Assembly (NCBI GenBank): GCA_963785065.1
Contig: CAWATX010000002.1
Location: forward strand, 310,001-374,000
From: CAVSRC01 sp963785065
GTDB lineage: Bacteria; Pseudomonadota; Alphaproteobacteria; Rhizobiales; Kaistiaceae
DNA length: 64,000 nt
Direction: 5' to 3'
Shown here in pieces: positions 1 through 8,490 of the stretch. Every line of letters starts with the position of its first letter. The stretch's first letter is position 1. The notes under the pieces were generated by a model. The model made no database searches and had not been told where the DNA came from. It saw only the letters and a list, made by a program, of their open reading frames with translations. Made by a program: the position numbers and the translations under genes.

Positions 1-1
1 G

Positions 2-694
2 ACCTACCTCTCCGCGCTCGTCCACGGCAGCGGCGCCACCCCGCTGATCCTGCCGGCTCTCGCCGAGGCACCGGACTTCGACACCCTGCTCAAGCGCGTC
101 GACGGGGTGCTGCTCACCGGCGCCCGTTCCAACGTTCATCCCGGACGCTACGGCGCCCCGGCGACGGCAAAGAGCGAGCCGCACGACCCAGGCCGCGACG
201 CGCTTACCCTGCCGCTGGCCGTGGCGGCGCTACGCCACGGCGTACCACTCTTCGCCGTCTGCCGCGGCATGCAGGAGCTGAACGTCGCCCTCGGCGGCAC
301 GCTGATCGCCGAGGTGCAGGAGGAGCCGGGGCGCAGTGATCACCGCGCGCCAGTCTCCGACGATCAGGCTACCCGCTTCGCCATCAGCCATGCGGTGGCG
401 ATCGTGCCCGGCGGCGCGCTGTCCGCCATCATGGGTTCGCCGACGATCCGGGTGAACTCGCTGCATCGCCAGGCGATCGGGCGCCTCGCCGACGGGCTGG
501 TGGTCGAGGCCACGGCAGCCGACGGCACCATCGAGGCGGTGAGCGTCGCCGGCGCCGCCGGCTTCGCGCTTGGTGTGCAGTGGCACCCCGAATACTGGGT
601 GCTGAGCGACCCGCCCTCACAGAAACTCTTCGCCGCCTTCGGCGCAGCCGTGCGCCGCCACCGGGCGGCGAGCCGGGTGGCGGCGGCCAAATAG
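2..694 (+). CDS. Peptidase C26 (gamma-glutamyl-GABA hydrolase-like), 5' truncated
   Basis: Open from base 2 to a TAG at 692, 230 residues visible, with no start codon in the window. This is a class I glutamine-amidotransferase fold: the nucleophile Cys lies in AVCRGMQELN and the His-Glu pair in WHPEY near the C-terminus. PuuD-type members are about 250 residues, so roughly the first 20-30 are missing. The family cleaves gamma-glutamyl amide bonds such as gamma-glutamyl-GABA in putrescine breakdown. Polyamine genes lie 10 and 23 kb away but are not adjacent, so the substrate is inferred. Cytoplasmic, no signal peptide. Confidence 0.85.
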   Translation, partial: TYLSALVHGSGATPLILPALAEAPDFDTLLKRVDGVLLTGARSNVHPGRYGAPATAKSEPHDPGRDALTLPLAVAALRHGVPLFAVCRGMQELNVALGGTLIAEVQEEPGRSDHRAPVSDDQATRFAISHAVAIVPGGALSAIMGSPTIRVNSLHRQAIGRLADGLVVEATAADGTIEAVSVAGAAGFALGVQWHPEYWVLSDPPSQKLFAAFGAAVRRHRAASRVAAAK

Positions 695-765
695 CGCTAG
701 GGCGCCGCCGCAAGGTGGTGCGGCGACGCCCCGACGCGCCCCCCAAGCCAGGAGACTAACCGGTC

Positions 766-924
766 TCAGGCGACCAGCGGCTTGAAGCTCGGATGGCTCT
801 CCAGCCAGTGACTCTTCTCGAGCCGGCCGTCGAGACCCCAGACATGGCCAGCGGACTTGGCCGCAGGGCGATCTGACAGGGCGCAATCTAGCGGGGGCTG
901 GATGAGCCCGCTTTGACTACACTC
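766..924 (-). pseudogene. Decayed ORF remnant, unrecognised
   Basis: About 50 codons between an upstream in-frame TAA and a TGA at 766-768. It encodes a protein-like tail ending HWLESHPSFKPLVA, rich in Trp and His, with no start codon or ribosome binding site. The composition looks like the C-terminus of a former cytoplasmic protein. I do not recognise the family. It may be a relic of a deleted gene between the C26 hydrolase and the NicO operon, or chance. Confidence 0.25.
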
Positions 925-938
925 AAATTAGAAAAATG

Positions 939-1967
939 CTAAGTGCTGACAAGCGAGCCGCCCAAAAGGACGAGCCCGAGGAACAGCACCGCGGTGGCGG
1001 CGAGGATCTCGGCGATGCGCACGATCCGCGCGGTTACCGGCGAATCGACCCCTGCCAGACGCACCGCCAGGCCGCGGGCGGAAACCGCCACCACGGCTAT
1101 CGACGAGACCGTCAGGCCGGTGCCCAGTGCCATGACGAAGGTCGCCGCCACGCCCGCCAGGAACAGGCCCTGCGACAGGGCGAACACCAGCACGATGATG
1201 GCGCCAGAGCACGGCCGCACGCCGACGGCCAGGACCGCCGACCACGCCTGAGACAGCGTCTCCAGGAACGAACCGGCGGGACCGGCGACGGCGGCACCGG
1301 CATGATCGTGATGGTCATGGTCGTGCGCATCACTGTGGTCATGGTCGTGCGCATCATTGTGGTCGTGGCCGTGCGCATGGTCATGGTCAGGCACGCCGAC
1401 GTGATGGTGGCGGTGATGATGGCCACCGCCAAAAATCTTCGACCACAACAGCCAACCGCCGACCACGGCAACCAGACCGTAGCTCAGCCGCTCGAACCAG
1501 TCGGTCGCCCTGGTCATGGTGACCGCGGTGACGTGGAAGATCACGGCGGCGATGCCGACGATGAGCACCGCGCTCAGCGCCTGGACGAAGGCGGCCAGGA
1601 AGGAAAGCGCGATGCCGCGTTTCACCGTCTCGCCGGAGGAGACCATATAGGCGCTGATCACCGCCTTGCCGTGGCCCGGACCGGCGGCATGGAAGACGCC
1701 ATAGGCGAAGCTCAGCCCCATGAGCAGCCACGCCTCCCAGCCGTTCTGCTTGATGCCGGTGAGGGCGTGGGTGAGGCCCCGATAGAAGATGCTCTGATAG
1801 TAGGCGACGCGCACGAACAGCGGCCCGAGCGGTCCGCCGAAGCCGGCGCTGGACGAATCGGGCGTGGCAATGCCGAAGGGACTGGCCGCATGGGCGGCCC
1901 CGACCGCCGCCGCCAGCATCAGCAGCCCCACTGCAACGGGCGCCAGGCCGGCGCGCGCCCGGCTCAT
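939..1967 (-). CDS. NicO-family nickel/cobalt efflux permease
   Basis: 342 residues: a signal-like first membrane segment (about 10-28), then several hydrophobic segments, the NicO signature HAAGPGHGK at 93-101, and a second polar motif VRPCSGAI. A cytoplasmic or periplasmic loop at about 183-222 is almost entirely His and Asp and contains an 8-residue repeat. The family exports Ni2+ or Co2+ (RcnA type). Its ATG overlaps the TGA of the DUF1007 gene (ATGA, 1964-1967), so the two are translationally coupled. The metal is not determinable from sequence. Confidence 0.88.
   Translation of the reverse strand: MSRARAGLAPVAVGLLMLAAAVGAAHAASPFGIATPDSSSAGFGGPLGPLFVRVAYYQSIFYRGLTHALTGIKQNGWEAWLLMGLSFAYGVFHAAGPGHGKAVISAYMVSSGETVKRGIALSFLAAFVQALSAVLIVGIAAVIFHVTAVTMTRATDWFERLSYGLVAVVGGWLLWSKIFGGGHHHRHHHVGVPDHDHAHGHDHNDAHDHDHSDAHDHDHHDHAGAAVAGPAGSFLETLSQAWSAVLAVGVRPCSGAIIVLVFALSQGLFLAGVAATFVMALGTGLTVSSIAVVAVSARGLAVRLAGVDSPVTARIVRIAEILAATAVLFLGLVLLGGSLVST
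1312..1383 (+). repeat. 24-bp tandem repeat in the His loop of the NicO gene
   Basis: Three adjacent 24-bp units (1312-1335, 1336-1359, 1360-1383). The first two differ at one base and the third is more diverged. On the minus strand each encodes eight residues of the DAHDHDH type. The period is a multiple of three, so gain or loss of a unit keeps the frame and changes only loop length. Confidence 0.85.
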
Positions 1968-3097
1968 CGGGCCCGCCTCAGATTGCGCAGCAGGAAGAAG
2001 CCGGTAACGACGATGCCAGCGAGCATGACTACGGCGAGGGTGAGCGCCAGCATCGCACTGCCGTTCGATTCGGCGCTGGCCGTCTCGCTGCGTGCCGCCG
2101 GCGGCGTGCCGGCGGGCACGGACGGGGTTGCCGGCGCCGCGCTCGAGGCGCCGTCGTTCTCGTGGATCACCAGCTCCGGCGCATCCGCCGGCTGGGCCGA
2201 TGACGTGGCGGCAGCAGAGGCCGGCGGCGCGGCCCCGCCACCGGCCGCAGCGATATCGTCGGCCGTCAGCGTGCCCACGGCAGGCGCGTCGGCCGACTGA
2301 GCCTGCGGCACGGGCCGCGTCGTCGGCGCCGGGACCTGTGCCGGTGCATCCGGTGATGCCGGCGTCGCCGATGCCGCCGTGCCGTCGGCGCCGGCCATCA
2401 CCGCCTGGAACGGATCGGTGGCCGAAGCGCCGGCCTCGCCGGGGCATTGCAGCGCGATGAGATTGGCCAGCCCCACTGCCGCATCCTGCAATTCCGGCGG
2501 CAGGTCGTGCTGGTCGGCCGGAATCGCGGCGAGCTTGGCCATGGTCTTGGCGTCGAGCATCTGCGGCGGGTGATATGCCGCGGTGCAACCCGGTGGCGCG
2601 TCGGTCAGCGTCACCGCCTTGTGCTTGGGAAAGGCAAAGGCAACGAAATATTCCGGATCGAAGACCTCGAGCGTCGCCTTGCCATGGATCGCCACCGGCT
2701 TTTTCAGCGGCAGCGTATAGAACAGGGTCAGCCGGCCGCCGTGGAACTCCAGCCAGTACTCGGTCGGCGGCACGAAGGGGTAGGACTTTCGCCCCTGCCT
2801 CAGCCAGGTGAAGAAGCTGTATTCCTTCAGCGAATCGACATTGACCTTGGCCAGCGGCTTCAGTTCCGCGTCGGAGAGCTTGCCGTCATTATTGGCGTCG
2901 AGGCCCTGGATGGCGAAGGCGGTGAAGGCCTCGTCGAACTGCCAGATATGGCGGACGGCGGTCATGTCGCCGGCCTTGTCGAAAACGATCTCGGCACGGG
3001 CATCGACGAAGACGTGCGGATGCGCGGCGGCCGGATTCACCGTCGCCACGGCCAGCAGTCCAGCGATGGCGAACCCAATGCGGCTAAAGGTGGTCAA
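1964..3097 (-). CDS. DUF1007 family periplasmic protein, metal export partner
   Basis: 377 residues with a cleavable-looking signal peptide ending near AAAHPHVFVDA, the DUF1007 N-terminal motif. An EF-hand-like stretch (DANNDGKLSDAE) lies near residues 67-78. A long Ala/Pro-rich linker at about 225-340 leads to a C-terminal membrane anchor followed by RNLRRAR. DUF1007 proteins are found beside NicO permeases, and the 4-bp overlap with the permease supports a joint role in metal handling at the periplasmic face. First gene of a two-gene operon. Confidence 0.82.
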   Translation of the reverse strand: MTTFSRIGFAIAGLLAVATVNPAAAHPHVFVDARAEIVFDKAGDMTAVRHIWQFDEAFTAFAIQGLDANNDGKLSDAELKPLAKVNVDSLKEYSFFTWLRQGRKSYPFVPPTEYWLEFHGGRLTLFYTLPLKKPVAIHGKATLEVFDPEYFVAFAFPKHKAVTLTDAPPGCTAAYHPPQMLDAKTMAKLAAIPADQHDLPPELQDAAVGLANLIALQCPGEAGASATDPFQAVMAGADGTAASATPASPDAPAQVPAPTTRPVPQAQSADAPAVGTLTADDIAAAGGGAAPPASAAATSSAQPADAPELVIHENDGASSAAPATPSVPAGTPPAARSETASAESNGSAMLALTLAVVMLAGIVVTGFFLLRNLRRAR

Positions 3098-3192
3098 GGC
3101 GCAGCACTTCCCCGCAACAGGCTTTCGTGACCGATTGCGGCCGATTGACGGCGCGGCACGTGCCGCGCGTCAAAACGACGCCCACACCCTGC

Positions 3193-4572
3193 TTATCCCG
3201 CAGAATCGGATGGTCCCGCAAGCCGCGCTTCTGCCGCAGCCAGCGCCTTTTCGATCTCGCCGATCCACGCGACATCCTCGCCGCGCAATTCCCGCCGTTG
3301 GCGGATGAGCCGCAGGTTGCGCGCCGTCGTCGCCGGCTCCCACGGCTCGCGCACGATCGCCAGCGCATTGGCAACGTGATCGGCCGCCGCGTCCTCGTCA
3401 CGCGCCAGCACCGCCAGTTCGAGCAGCGTGGCATGATCCCAATAGTCGCCGCCCGTCTCGTCCTTGCGCACCCGCTGCTCGGCGGCGTAGCGCACCACCG
3501 GCAGCATCTCGGCAAGCGCCTCCCCGGGCTTGTCCTCCATCTCCATCAGCGTCACCGCATTGACGCCGGGATAGGGATCGCGCCAGTCCGCCTCGAAGCC
3601 GGCGCGATAGGTGGCGATGGCGCGCTTGAGAAAGCCGCGCGCGGCGAATTCCTCGCCGGCCTTCTTGGCCGCCTCCCACTCGTCCTTGTAGACGCGGCCG
3701 AGCAGGCCGTTGGTCTCGCTGCTCTCGCCATAGTTCTTGATCACCGAGGTGAGCACCTGCTCGGCCTCCTGGCTCCGCCCGATGCGGTTCAGGGCGAAGC
3801 CGAGCTGCTCGCGCACCAGGCGCGCGTTCTGCAGCTCCGGCGGCATGCGGTCGTAGAGCTTGACCATCTCCTCGCAGCCATCGGCATTGCCGACCGCCCG
3901 GAACGACAGCATGAGGTCGACGACGATGCCGGCCTGAACGTTGCGCAGGTCCTTGAGGTCTGGATCGGCAGCGATGGCGCGCACGGCGTCGAGCCCCTGG
4001 CTGCGCGCCTCCCTCAGGCGCTTCTTGTAGTCCTGCGAAATGCTGACGCGGTCGCGGAAGACGTCGGTCTTGATGTGGTCGACCTCGTGGCGCGGCATGC
4101 CGTCGATGAGCTGGAACAGCGGGCTGTCGTCGTTGCCGTCGTCATGGGCGGCGCGCAGGCGCTCGGCGATCCGCTTCACGTCGCCGGCAACGTCGGTGAG
4201 GTTGCCGGTCTCGTCCAGGTGATAGGGCGTGCCACGCTGCGAGGCGATGTCGAAGGGCAGCGTCGTGCCCTCGGCAAAGACCATGACGGTGCTGCGCGGT
4301 CTCAGCGCATGGCGGATGCCGAGCTCGTAATAGACGTTGGGATTGGCGCCGGTGACGTCGGCCAGCGCGAAGTCGGACAGCATCAGCCGTTCGTACATGG
4401 GCTTGTGGATGGTACCGCCGACCTGCTCCTGGTCGGCACGGATCACCTCCAGCTCGGCCGCCTCCACCGCCGGCGCGAGAATCTGGTCATAGACCGCATC
4501 GAAATCGACCAGGCGGCCGCCGCCGTGGGATTTGCGGCCGAACGGCATGAGAACGAAACAAAGCGGTTTCAC
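3193..4572 (-). CDS. TIR/deoxyribosyltransferase-like plus TRAFs-binding (DUF4071) protein
   Basis: 459 residues from a GTG start. The N-terminal 130 residues begin with CFVLMPFG and carry DVTGANPNVYYELGIRHA, the pattern of nucleoside 2-deoxyribosyltransferase/TIR-like domains, where an acidic residue next to a nucleotide-binding loop acts on nucleotide or NAD-like substrates. Residues from about 150 to 440 are all-helical with TPR-like character and match my memory of the MAP3K TRAFs-binding (DUF4071) family, the central regulatory region of animal ASK kinases. No kinase domain and no signal peptide. The gene stands alone, convergent with nothing obvious and 95 bp from the NicO operon. Function in bacteria is unknown to me; a signalling or stress/immunity role is inference. 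Confidence 0.72.
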   Translation of the reverse strand: MKPLCFVLMPFGRKSHGGGRLVDFDAVYDQILAPAVEAAELEVIRADQEQVGGTIHKPMYERLMLSDFALADVTGANPNVYYELGIRHALRPRSTVMVFAEGTTLPFDIASQRGTPYHLDETGNLTDVAGDVKRIAERLRAAHDDGNDDSPLFQLIDGMPRHEVDHIKTDVFRDRVSISQDYKKRLREARSQGLDAVRAIAADPDLKDLRNVQAGIVVDLMLSFRAVGNADGCEEMVKLYDRMPPELQNARLVREQLGFALNRIGRSQEAEQVLTSVIKNYGESSETNGLLGRVYKDEWEAAKKAGEEFAARGFLKRAIATYRAGFEADWRDPYPGVNAVTLMEMEDKPGEALAEMLPVVRYAAEQRVRKDETGGDYWDHATLLELAVLARDEDAAADHVANALAIVREPWEPATTARNLRLIRQRRELRGEDVAWIGEIEKALAAAEARLAGPSDSAG

Positions 4573-4640
4573 TGGGGTCCCCCCACCCGGTGGCAGTCCT
4601 TTCCACCTGAGAGTGTAGCGATTTTCCCCGACCGATCACC

Positions 4641-5828
4641 TCACCCGGCAAGAATCTTGGCCGAAAGCGCGATCAGCGCCCGGTCGCGGCCGGGCGGGCC
4701 GATCAGCGACAGGCCGACCGGACAATTGTCGATCGTCATCAGCGGCAGGGAAATCTGCGGAAACCCGGCATGCCCGGCGATAGACAACATGCCGACGGCC
4801 CGGCCGCGGAAACGTTCGAAGGCCTCTTCGCTCGAGTCCATCGGCGGCGCGATGCCGGGCATGGTCGGCAGCACGATGATGCCGTCATCCCCGACGAGAT
4901 CAGCGACGCGCCGCGCGTAGGTTTCGCGCGCCGCAAGCGCCTTGTCGTAGTCGGCCCGCGTCACCGCACGCGCGGCGGCAAAGCGGACAGCCACCGCCGG
5001 ATTGAGGTTTGGCTTGCGGCGCTCGATCCAGGGCCCGTGATTCTGCCAGGCCTGATAGCCTTGCAGGACGCGGTAGGCGGCGTACCAGCGCTCCAGCCCC
5101 CCTGCTTCGCCGATCTTCACCGGGCCATCCGAGGCGACATGGGCGGCAACGCGGCCGATCGCGGCATCAAGAACGCCGACGTCGTTTTCCGCCGCGAACC
5201 AGGCGCAGGCATCCTCGGCGATGACCATGCGGGCAAGCGGCGGTCCCGCAACATCTTCGCCAAGCAAGACCGAACCGACACGGTCATAGGTACCGATGTC
5301 GCGCGTGAACCAGCCGACCGTGTCGAAGTTCTGTGCCAATGGCATGGTGCCGGCAATATCGATGCGGCCGAAGGTCGGGCGCAATCCGATGATGCCGCAG
5401 AAGGAGGCCGGCCCGCGTACCGAGCCGCCGGTGTCCGAGCCGAGCGCAAAATCGACCAGCCCCGCCGCCACCGCCGCCGCCGAGCCGGACGACGAGCCAC
5501 CGGGCACCCGGCCGGGGGCCGCCGGGTTCTGCGGCGTGCCGTAATGCTCGTTGCGCCCGTCGATGGAGAAGGCGAGTTCCGCCGTATGGGTTTTGCCGAC
5601 GAAGGTGGTGCCGGCATCAAGCAGCCTGGCCACGCAGGCGGCGTGGGCCGTGGGTACCGGGTCCTCGGCCGTCTTCTCCGGACTGCCGCAGCCGGTCGGA
5701 TAGCCGGCGACGTCGTAGATGTCCTTGACCGCAAAGGTCAGCCCGGCCAGCGGACCGGCGGCGGCATGGGCAACTGGCACGTCAAGGTAATCGACGAAGG
5801 CATGGACGGGATCGGACGGAATCAACAT
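4641..5828 (-). CDS. Amidase signature family hydrolase
   Basis: 395 residues. The Ser-cisSer-Lys triad is visible: Lys in AVKDI (residue 35), the GGSSSGSAAAVA block at 110-121, and the nucleophile Ser in GSDTGGSVRGP (residue 136). It is short for the family, like the plant AMI1/indoleacetamide-type and AtzF-like amidases. It hydrolyses an amide to acid plus ammonia; the substrate is not evident. It lies 9 bp downstream of the gamma-glutamyltransferase gene in the same direction, so the two form one operon. Confidence 0.88.
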   Translation of the reverse strand: MLIPSDPVHAFVDYLDVPVAHAAAGPLAGLTFAVKDIYDVAGYPTGCGSPEKTAEDPVPTAHAACVARLLDAGTTFVGKTHTAELAFSIDGRNEHYGTPQNPAAPGRVPGGSSSGSAAAVAAGLVDFALGSDTGGSVRGPASFCGIIGLRPTFGRIDIAGTMPLAQNFDTVGWFTRDIGTYDRVGSVLLGEDVAGPPLARMVIAEDACAWFAAENDVGVLDAAIGRVAAHVASDGPVKIGEAGGLERWYAAYRVLQGYQAWQNHGPWIERRKPNLNPAVAVRFAAARAVTRADYDKALAARETYARRVADLVGDDGIIVLPTMPGIAPPMDSSEEAFERFRGRAVGMLSIAGHAGFPQISLPLMTIDNCPVGLSLIGPPGRDRALIALSAKILAG

Positions 5829-5837
5829 GGCGACATC

Positions 5838-7424
5838 CTAAACTGCGATTGCGGCGCCATCGGAGCGCGGATCGGCGGCGCCGAACAGGCGTCCATCGGC
5901 ACGGCGCACAATGGCACCGGCATGGCCGAGCGCCTCGGAATAGGCCTCCGCCAGCACGGCCACGCGGTGACCGGCACGCTCCAGCGCCGCAACCAGGTCC
6001 GGATCGAAGCGGCTCTCCATCATCAGGCCGATATCGTCGCCGCCCCAGCTTCGCCCGAGCCGCCAGCGCGGCGCGTCGATGGCATCGCCGAGTTCCATGC
6101 CGAAGCGGGCATAGCGACTGAAGACGGCCGACTGGAACTGCGGCTGGCCGTCGCCGCCCATGGAGCCATAGGGCATGACGCGGCCGTCGGCAAAGCGGGC
6201 GAGCGCCGGATTGAGCGTGTGGAACGGCTTGCGCCCGGGCGCCAGCGGGTTCACCGCCATGGGGTCGAGCGAGAAGCTCACGCCGCGGTTCTGCCATGTG
6301 ATCCCGGTGCGCGGCAGTACCACGCCGGAGCCGTATTCCCAGTAGGTCGACTGGATGTAGGAGACGGCCCGCCCGGCGCTGTCGACGACCGCCATGTAGA
6401 TCGTGTCGCTCTCGGCATTGCCGGTCCACGGCGCCGCCCGCCGCCGGTCGATCGCCTGCGCCTCCTCGTCGAGCCAGGCGGCGTCGAGATAGCGCTTCAC
6501 GTCGCCGCCGAAGGCCGGATCGGTGATCTCGCGGTCGCGCACGGTGAAGGCGCGCTTGGTGGCCTCGACGAGACCGTGGATGTGATCGAAACTTTCGCCG
6601 CGGGCGACATCGAGTCGGTCGAACAGACCGAGGATAATCAGCGAGGCCAGCCCCTGAGTCGGTGGCGGGATGTTGAACAGCGCGCAGTCGTCGAGCTTGA
6701 GCGACAACGGCTCGCGCAATCGCGCCTCGTGACGGCGGAGGTCGTCGCGCGTTACCGGGCTGCCGACCTCTTCCAGATCGACGGCGATCTCGGCCGCCAC
6801 GTCGCCACGGTAGAAGTCGGCGAAGCCGGCATGGGCGAGCTGGTCGAGGGTGTCGGCAAGCTTGGGCTGGCGCCAGACGGTGCCGATCTCCGGCGCCTTG
6901 CCGTCGGCGAGGAAATGCGCGGCGAAGCCCGGCACGTCCTTCAGTGTCTCAAGGTTGGCCGAGGTCTTGCGCCACTGCGACGGGCTCACCGGCACGCCCT
7001 CGCGCGCGCGGGCGATGGCGTCGCCCAGCAGGTCGCGCCGCGCCAGCCGCCCGCCGAGGCTGGCGGCGGCCTGCATCGCCATGTCCCAGCCCGAGACCGC
7101 GCCGGCGACGGTGAGCGCCGCCAGCGGCCCACGCGCCGGCAGTTCGTCGTAGCCTTGCCTACGGTAGTGCGCGATGGTGGCCAGCGACCCGGCGGCGCCG
7201 CAGGCATCGATGGCGCGCACCGGCCTCCCCGGCTCAGCGATCAGCATGAAGGCATCGCCGCCAATGGAATTCATTTGCGGATAGACGACCGCGATGGTGG
7301 CGGCGGCCGCGATCATGGCCTCGACCGCATTGCCGCCGGCGCGCATGACCTCCGCTGCGGCCTCCGCTGCCGCCCGGTGCGGCGCCACCGCCATGCCCTT
7401 CTCGCCGACCACCGTCTCGTTCAT
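5838..7424 (-). CDS. Gamma-glutamyltransferase family protein (Ntn hydrolase)
   Basis: 528 residues, with the large and small subunit regions in order and the self-cleavage nucleophile Thr341 in ESDTIYMAVVD. Typical GGT motifs include NSIGGDAFM near residue 52 and YGSMGGDGQPQ near the C-terminus. No signal peptide is present, unlike the periplasmic glutathione-degrading GGTs, so it probably acts in the cytoplasm, as reported for relatives that open gamma-glutamyl intermediates. It heads an operon with the downstream amidase and is divergent from the ArsR gene. Confidence 0.87.
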   Translation of the reverse strand: MNETVVGEKGMAVAPHRAAAEAAAEVMRAGGNAVEAMIAAAATIAVVYPQMNSIGGDAFMLIAEPGRPVRAIDACGAAGSLATIAHYRRQGYDELPARGPLAALTVAGAVSGWDMAMQAAASLGGRLARRDLLGDAIARAREGVPVSPSQWRKTSANLETLKDVPGFAAHFLADGKAPEIGTVWRQPKLADTLDQLAHAGFADFYRGDVAAEIAVDLEEVGSPVTRDDLRRHEARLREPLSLKLDDCALFNIPPPTQGLASLIILGLFDRLDVARGESFDHIHGLVEATKRAFTVRDREITDPAFGGDVKRYLDAAWLDEEAQAIDRRRAAPWTGNAESDTIYMAVVDSAGRAVSYIQSTYWEYGSGVVLPRTGITWQNRGVSFSLDPMAVNPLAPGRKPFHTLNPALARFADGRVMPYGSMGGDGQPQFQSAVFSRYARFGMELGDAIDAPRWRLGRSWGGDDIGLMMESRFDPDLVAALERAGHRVAVLAEAYSEALGHAGAIVRRADGRLFGAADPRSDGAAIAV

Positions 7425-7488
7425 CTGCGCTCACGTCCCTGAATCTGCGCGCACTTGTGCCGCTTCCCGGCAGCCTTGCCAATGGGGC

Positions 7489-7518
7489 TTGACAAGCAAC
7501 TAAATGGTTGCATATTCT
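7489..7518 (+). promoter_or_regulatory. ArsR promoter with internal operator
   Basis: A -35 TTGACA (7489-7494) and a -10 TATTCT (7513-7518) with an 18-bp spacer. The spacer is filled by the inverted repeat GCAAC-N6-GTTGC (7496-7511). The -10 ends only 7 bp before the ATG at 7526, so the transcript is expected to be leaderless or nearly so. A repressor on the repeat would block polymerase, so autoregulation by the ArsR protein is inferred. Confidence 0.75.
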
Positions 7519-7525
7519 CCCGGCC

Positions 7526-7849
7526 ATGGACGAGGTGTTCAAGGCGCTTGCCGACGCCACCCGCCGCGAGCTGCTCGACCGGCTGAGAGCCGAGAACGGC
7601 CAGACGCTCGGCGAGTTGTGCGAACGCATGGCGATGAGCCGGCAGGCGGTGAGCAAGCATCTGGCCATTCTCGAGGCGGCCAACCTCGTGGTGACCGTGC
7701 GGCGTGGTCGGGAGAAGCTGCACTACCTGAACGCGGTTCCGATCGGCGAAATCTACGACCGCTGGATCGGCAAGTACGAACGCGCGCGCGTTGCGGCCCT
7801 TGCCGACCTGAAGCGTGCCCTTGAGGAGAACGACGATGGCAAGACCTGA
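7526..7849 (+). CDS. ArsR/SmtB family transcriptional repressor
   Basis: 107 residues. A winged helix covers about residues 3-85, with the recognition helix in SRQAVSKHLAILE and the wing after VRRGREKLHY. No Cys metal site of the ArsR type (ELCVCD) is present; the single Cys is in GELCERM. Such short ArsR proteins paired with an SRPBCC gene are common and usually respond to organic ligands or unknown signals rather than metals. The ATG at 7526 is chosen over the upstream TTG because it sits just after the -10 box. First gene of a four-gene operon. Confidence 0.92.
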   Translation: MDEVFKALADATRRELLDRLRAENGQTLGELCERMAMSRQAVSKHLAILEAANLVVTVRRGREKLHYLNAVPIGEIYDRWIGKYERARVAALADLKRALEENDDGKT

Positions 7850-7918
7850 ACCTGCATCCATCACCCCCGCAACGATCACGCCGGAGCGCCCCGTCGCCGC
7901 GCCCGAAGGAGCCGGACA

Positions 7919-8374
7919 ATGAGCAGCACGTTCGTTTACGTCACCTACATCCGCGCAACGCCGCAGAAGGTGTGGGATGCGCTGCTGAAGCCCGAGTTCA
8001 CCCGCCTGTACTTCTTCGGCGTCACCCTGGACTCCGACTGGAAGGTCGGCTCGCCGTGGAAGATGACCCACCCCGACGGCACCGTCAGCGACGCCGGCGA
8101 GGTGATCGAGAATGTTCCGCCGAAACGCCTGGTCCTTAAGTGGCGCAACGAATTTCCCCACCTCAAGCCCGAGGGCTTCACCCGTTGCAGCTTCGACCTC
8201 TCGGTGGACGGCGACCTGACCAAGCTGCAGGTGATCCATGAGGCCGAGATGGACAATTCCAAGACGATTGCAGCGGTGTCCGGCGGCTGGCCGAAGATCC
8301 TGTCCGGCCTGAAGACGCTGCTGGAGACCGGCATGACGCTTGATGCCCCGCGCCGGGATAGCACCACCGCCTGA
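7919..8374 (+). CDS. SRPBCC (AHSA1-like) domain protein
   Basis: 151 residues, beginning with the AHSA1-like pattern FVYVTYIRATPQKVWDAL and containing the helix-grip core DSDWKVGSPW. A good ribosome binding site (GAAGGAG) precedes the ATG. These proteins form a hydrophobic ligand-binding cavity; the ligand is unknown. It lies 69 bp after the ArsR gene and is presumably cotranscribed, as is usual for ArsR-SRPBCC pairs. Confidence 0.9.
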   Translation: MSSTFVYVTYIRATPQKVWDALLKPEFTRLYFFGVTLDSDWKVGSPWKMTHPDGTVSDAGEVIENVPPKRLVLKWRNEFPHLKPEGFTRCSFDLSVDGDLTKLQVIHEAEMDNSKTIAAVSGGWPKILSGLKTLLETGMTLDAPRRDSTTA

Positions 8375-8490
8375 CGCAGCGCACCTGCCTGCCACTTTGT
8401 CTTGCGAGCGGCCGGGGCGTTCACCGCCCGGCCAAGCGACCCCGCGCGGGCGCAATCCGGACTGTTGCCAAACGCGAGAAGGAGCAAACC

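Noticed and set aside
1312..1383. Tandem repeats as a small CRISPR array
   Set aside because: Adjacent 24-bp units without spacers, in frame within a coding region.
939..2300. Plus-strand 454-codon ORF opposite the NicO and DUF1007 genes
   Set aside because: Antisense shadow; composition rich in Arg, Gly and Ala with no recognisable motif.
3193..7424. Defence island around the TRAFs-binding protein
   Set aside because: Neighbours are metal export and amide-hydrolysis genes; no restriction, CBASS, Thoeris or toxin-antitoxin gene is present.
4770..7442. 890-codon ORF on the plus strand opposite the amidase and GGT genes
   Set aside because: A shadow of high-GC coding sequence: it spans two well-supported genes on the other strand and shows no domain of its own.
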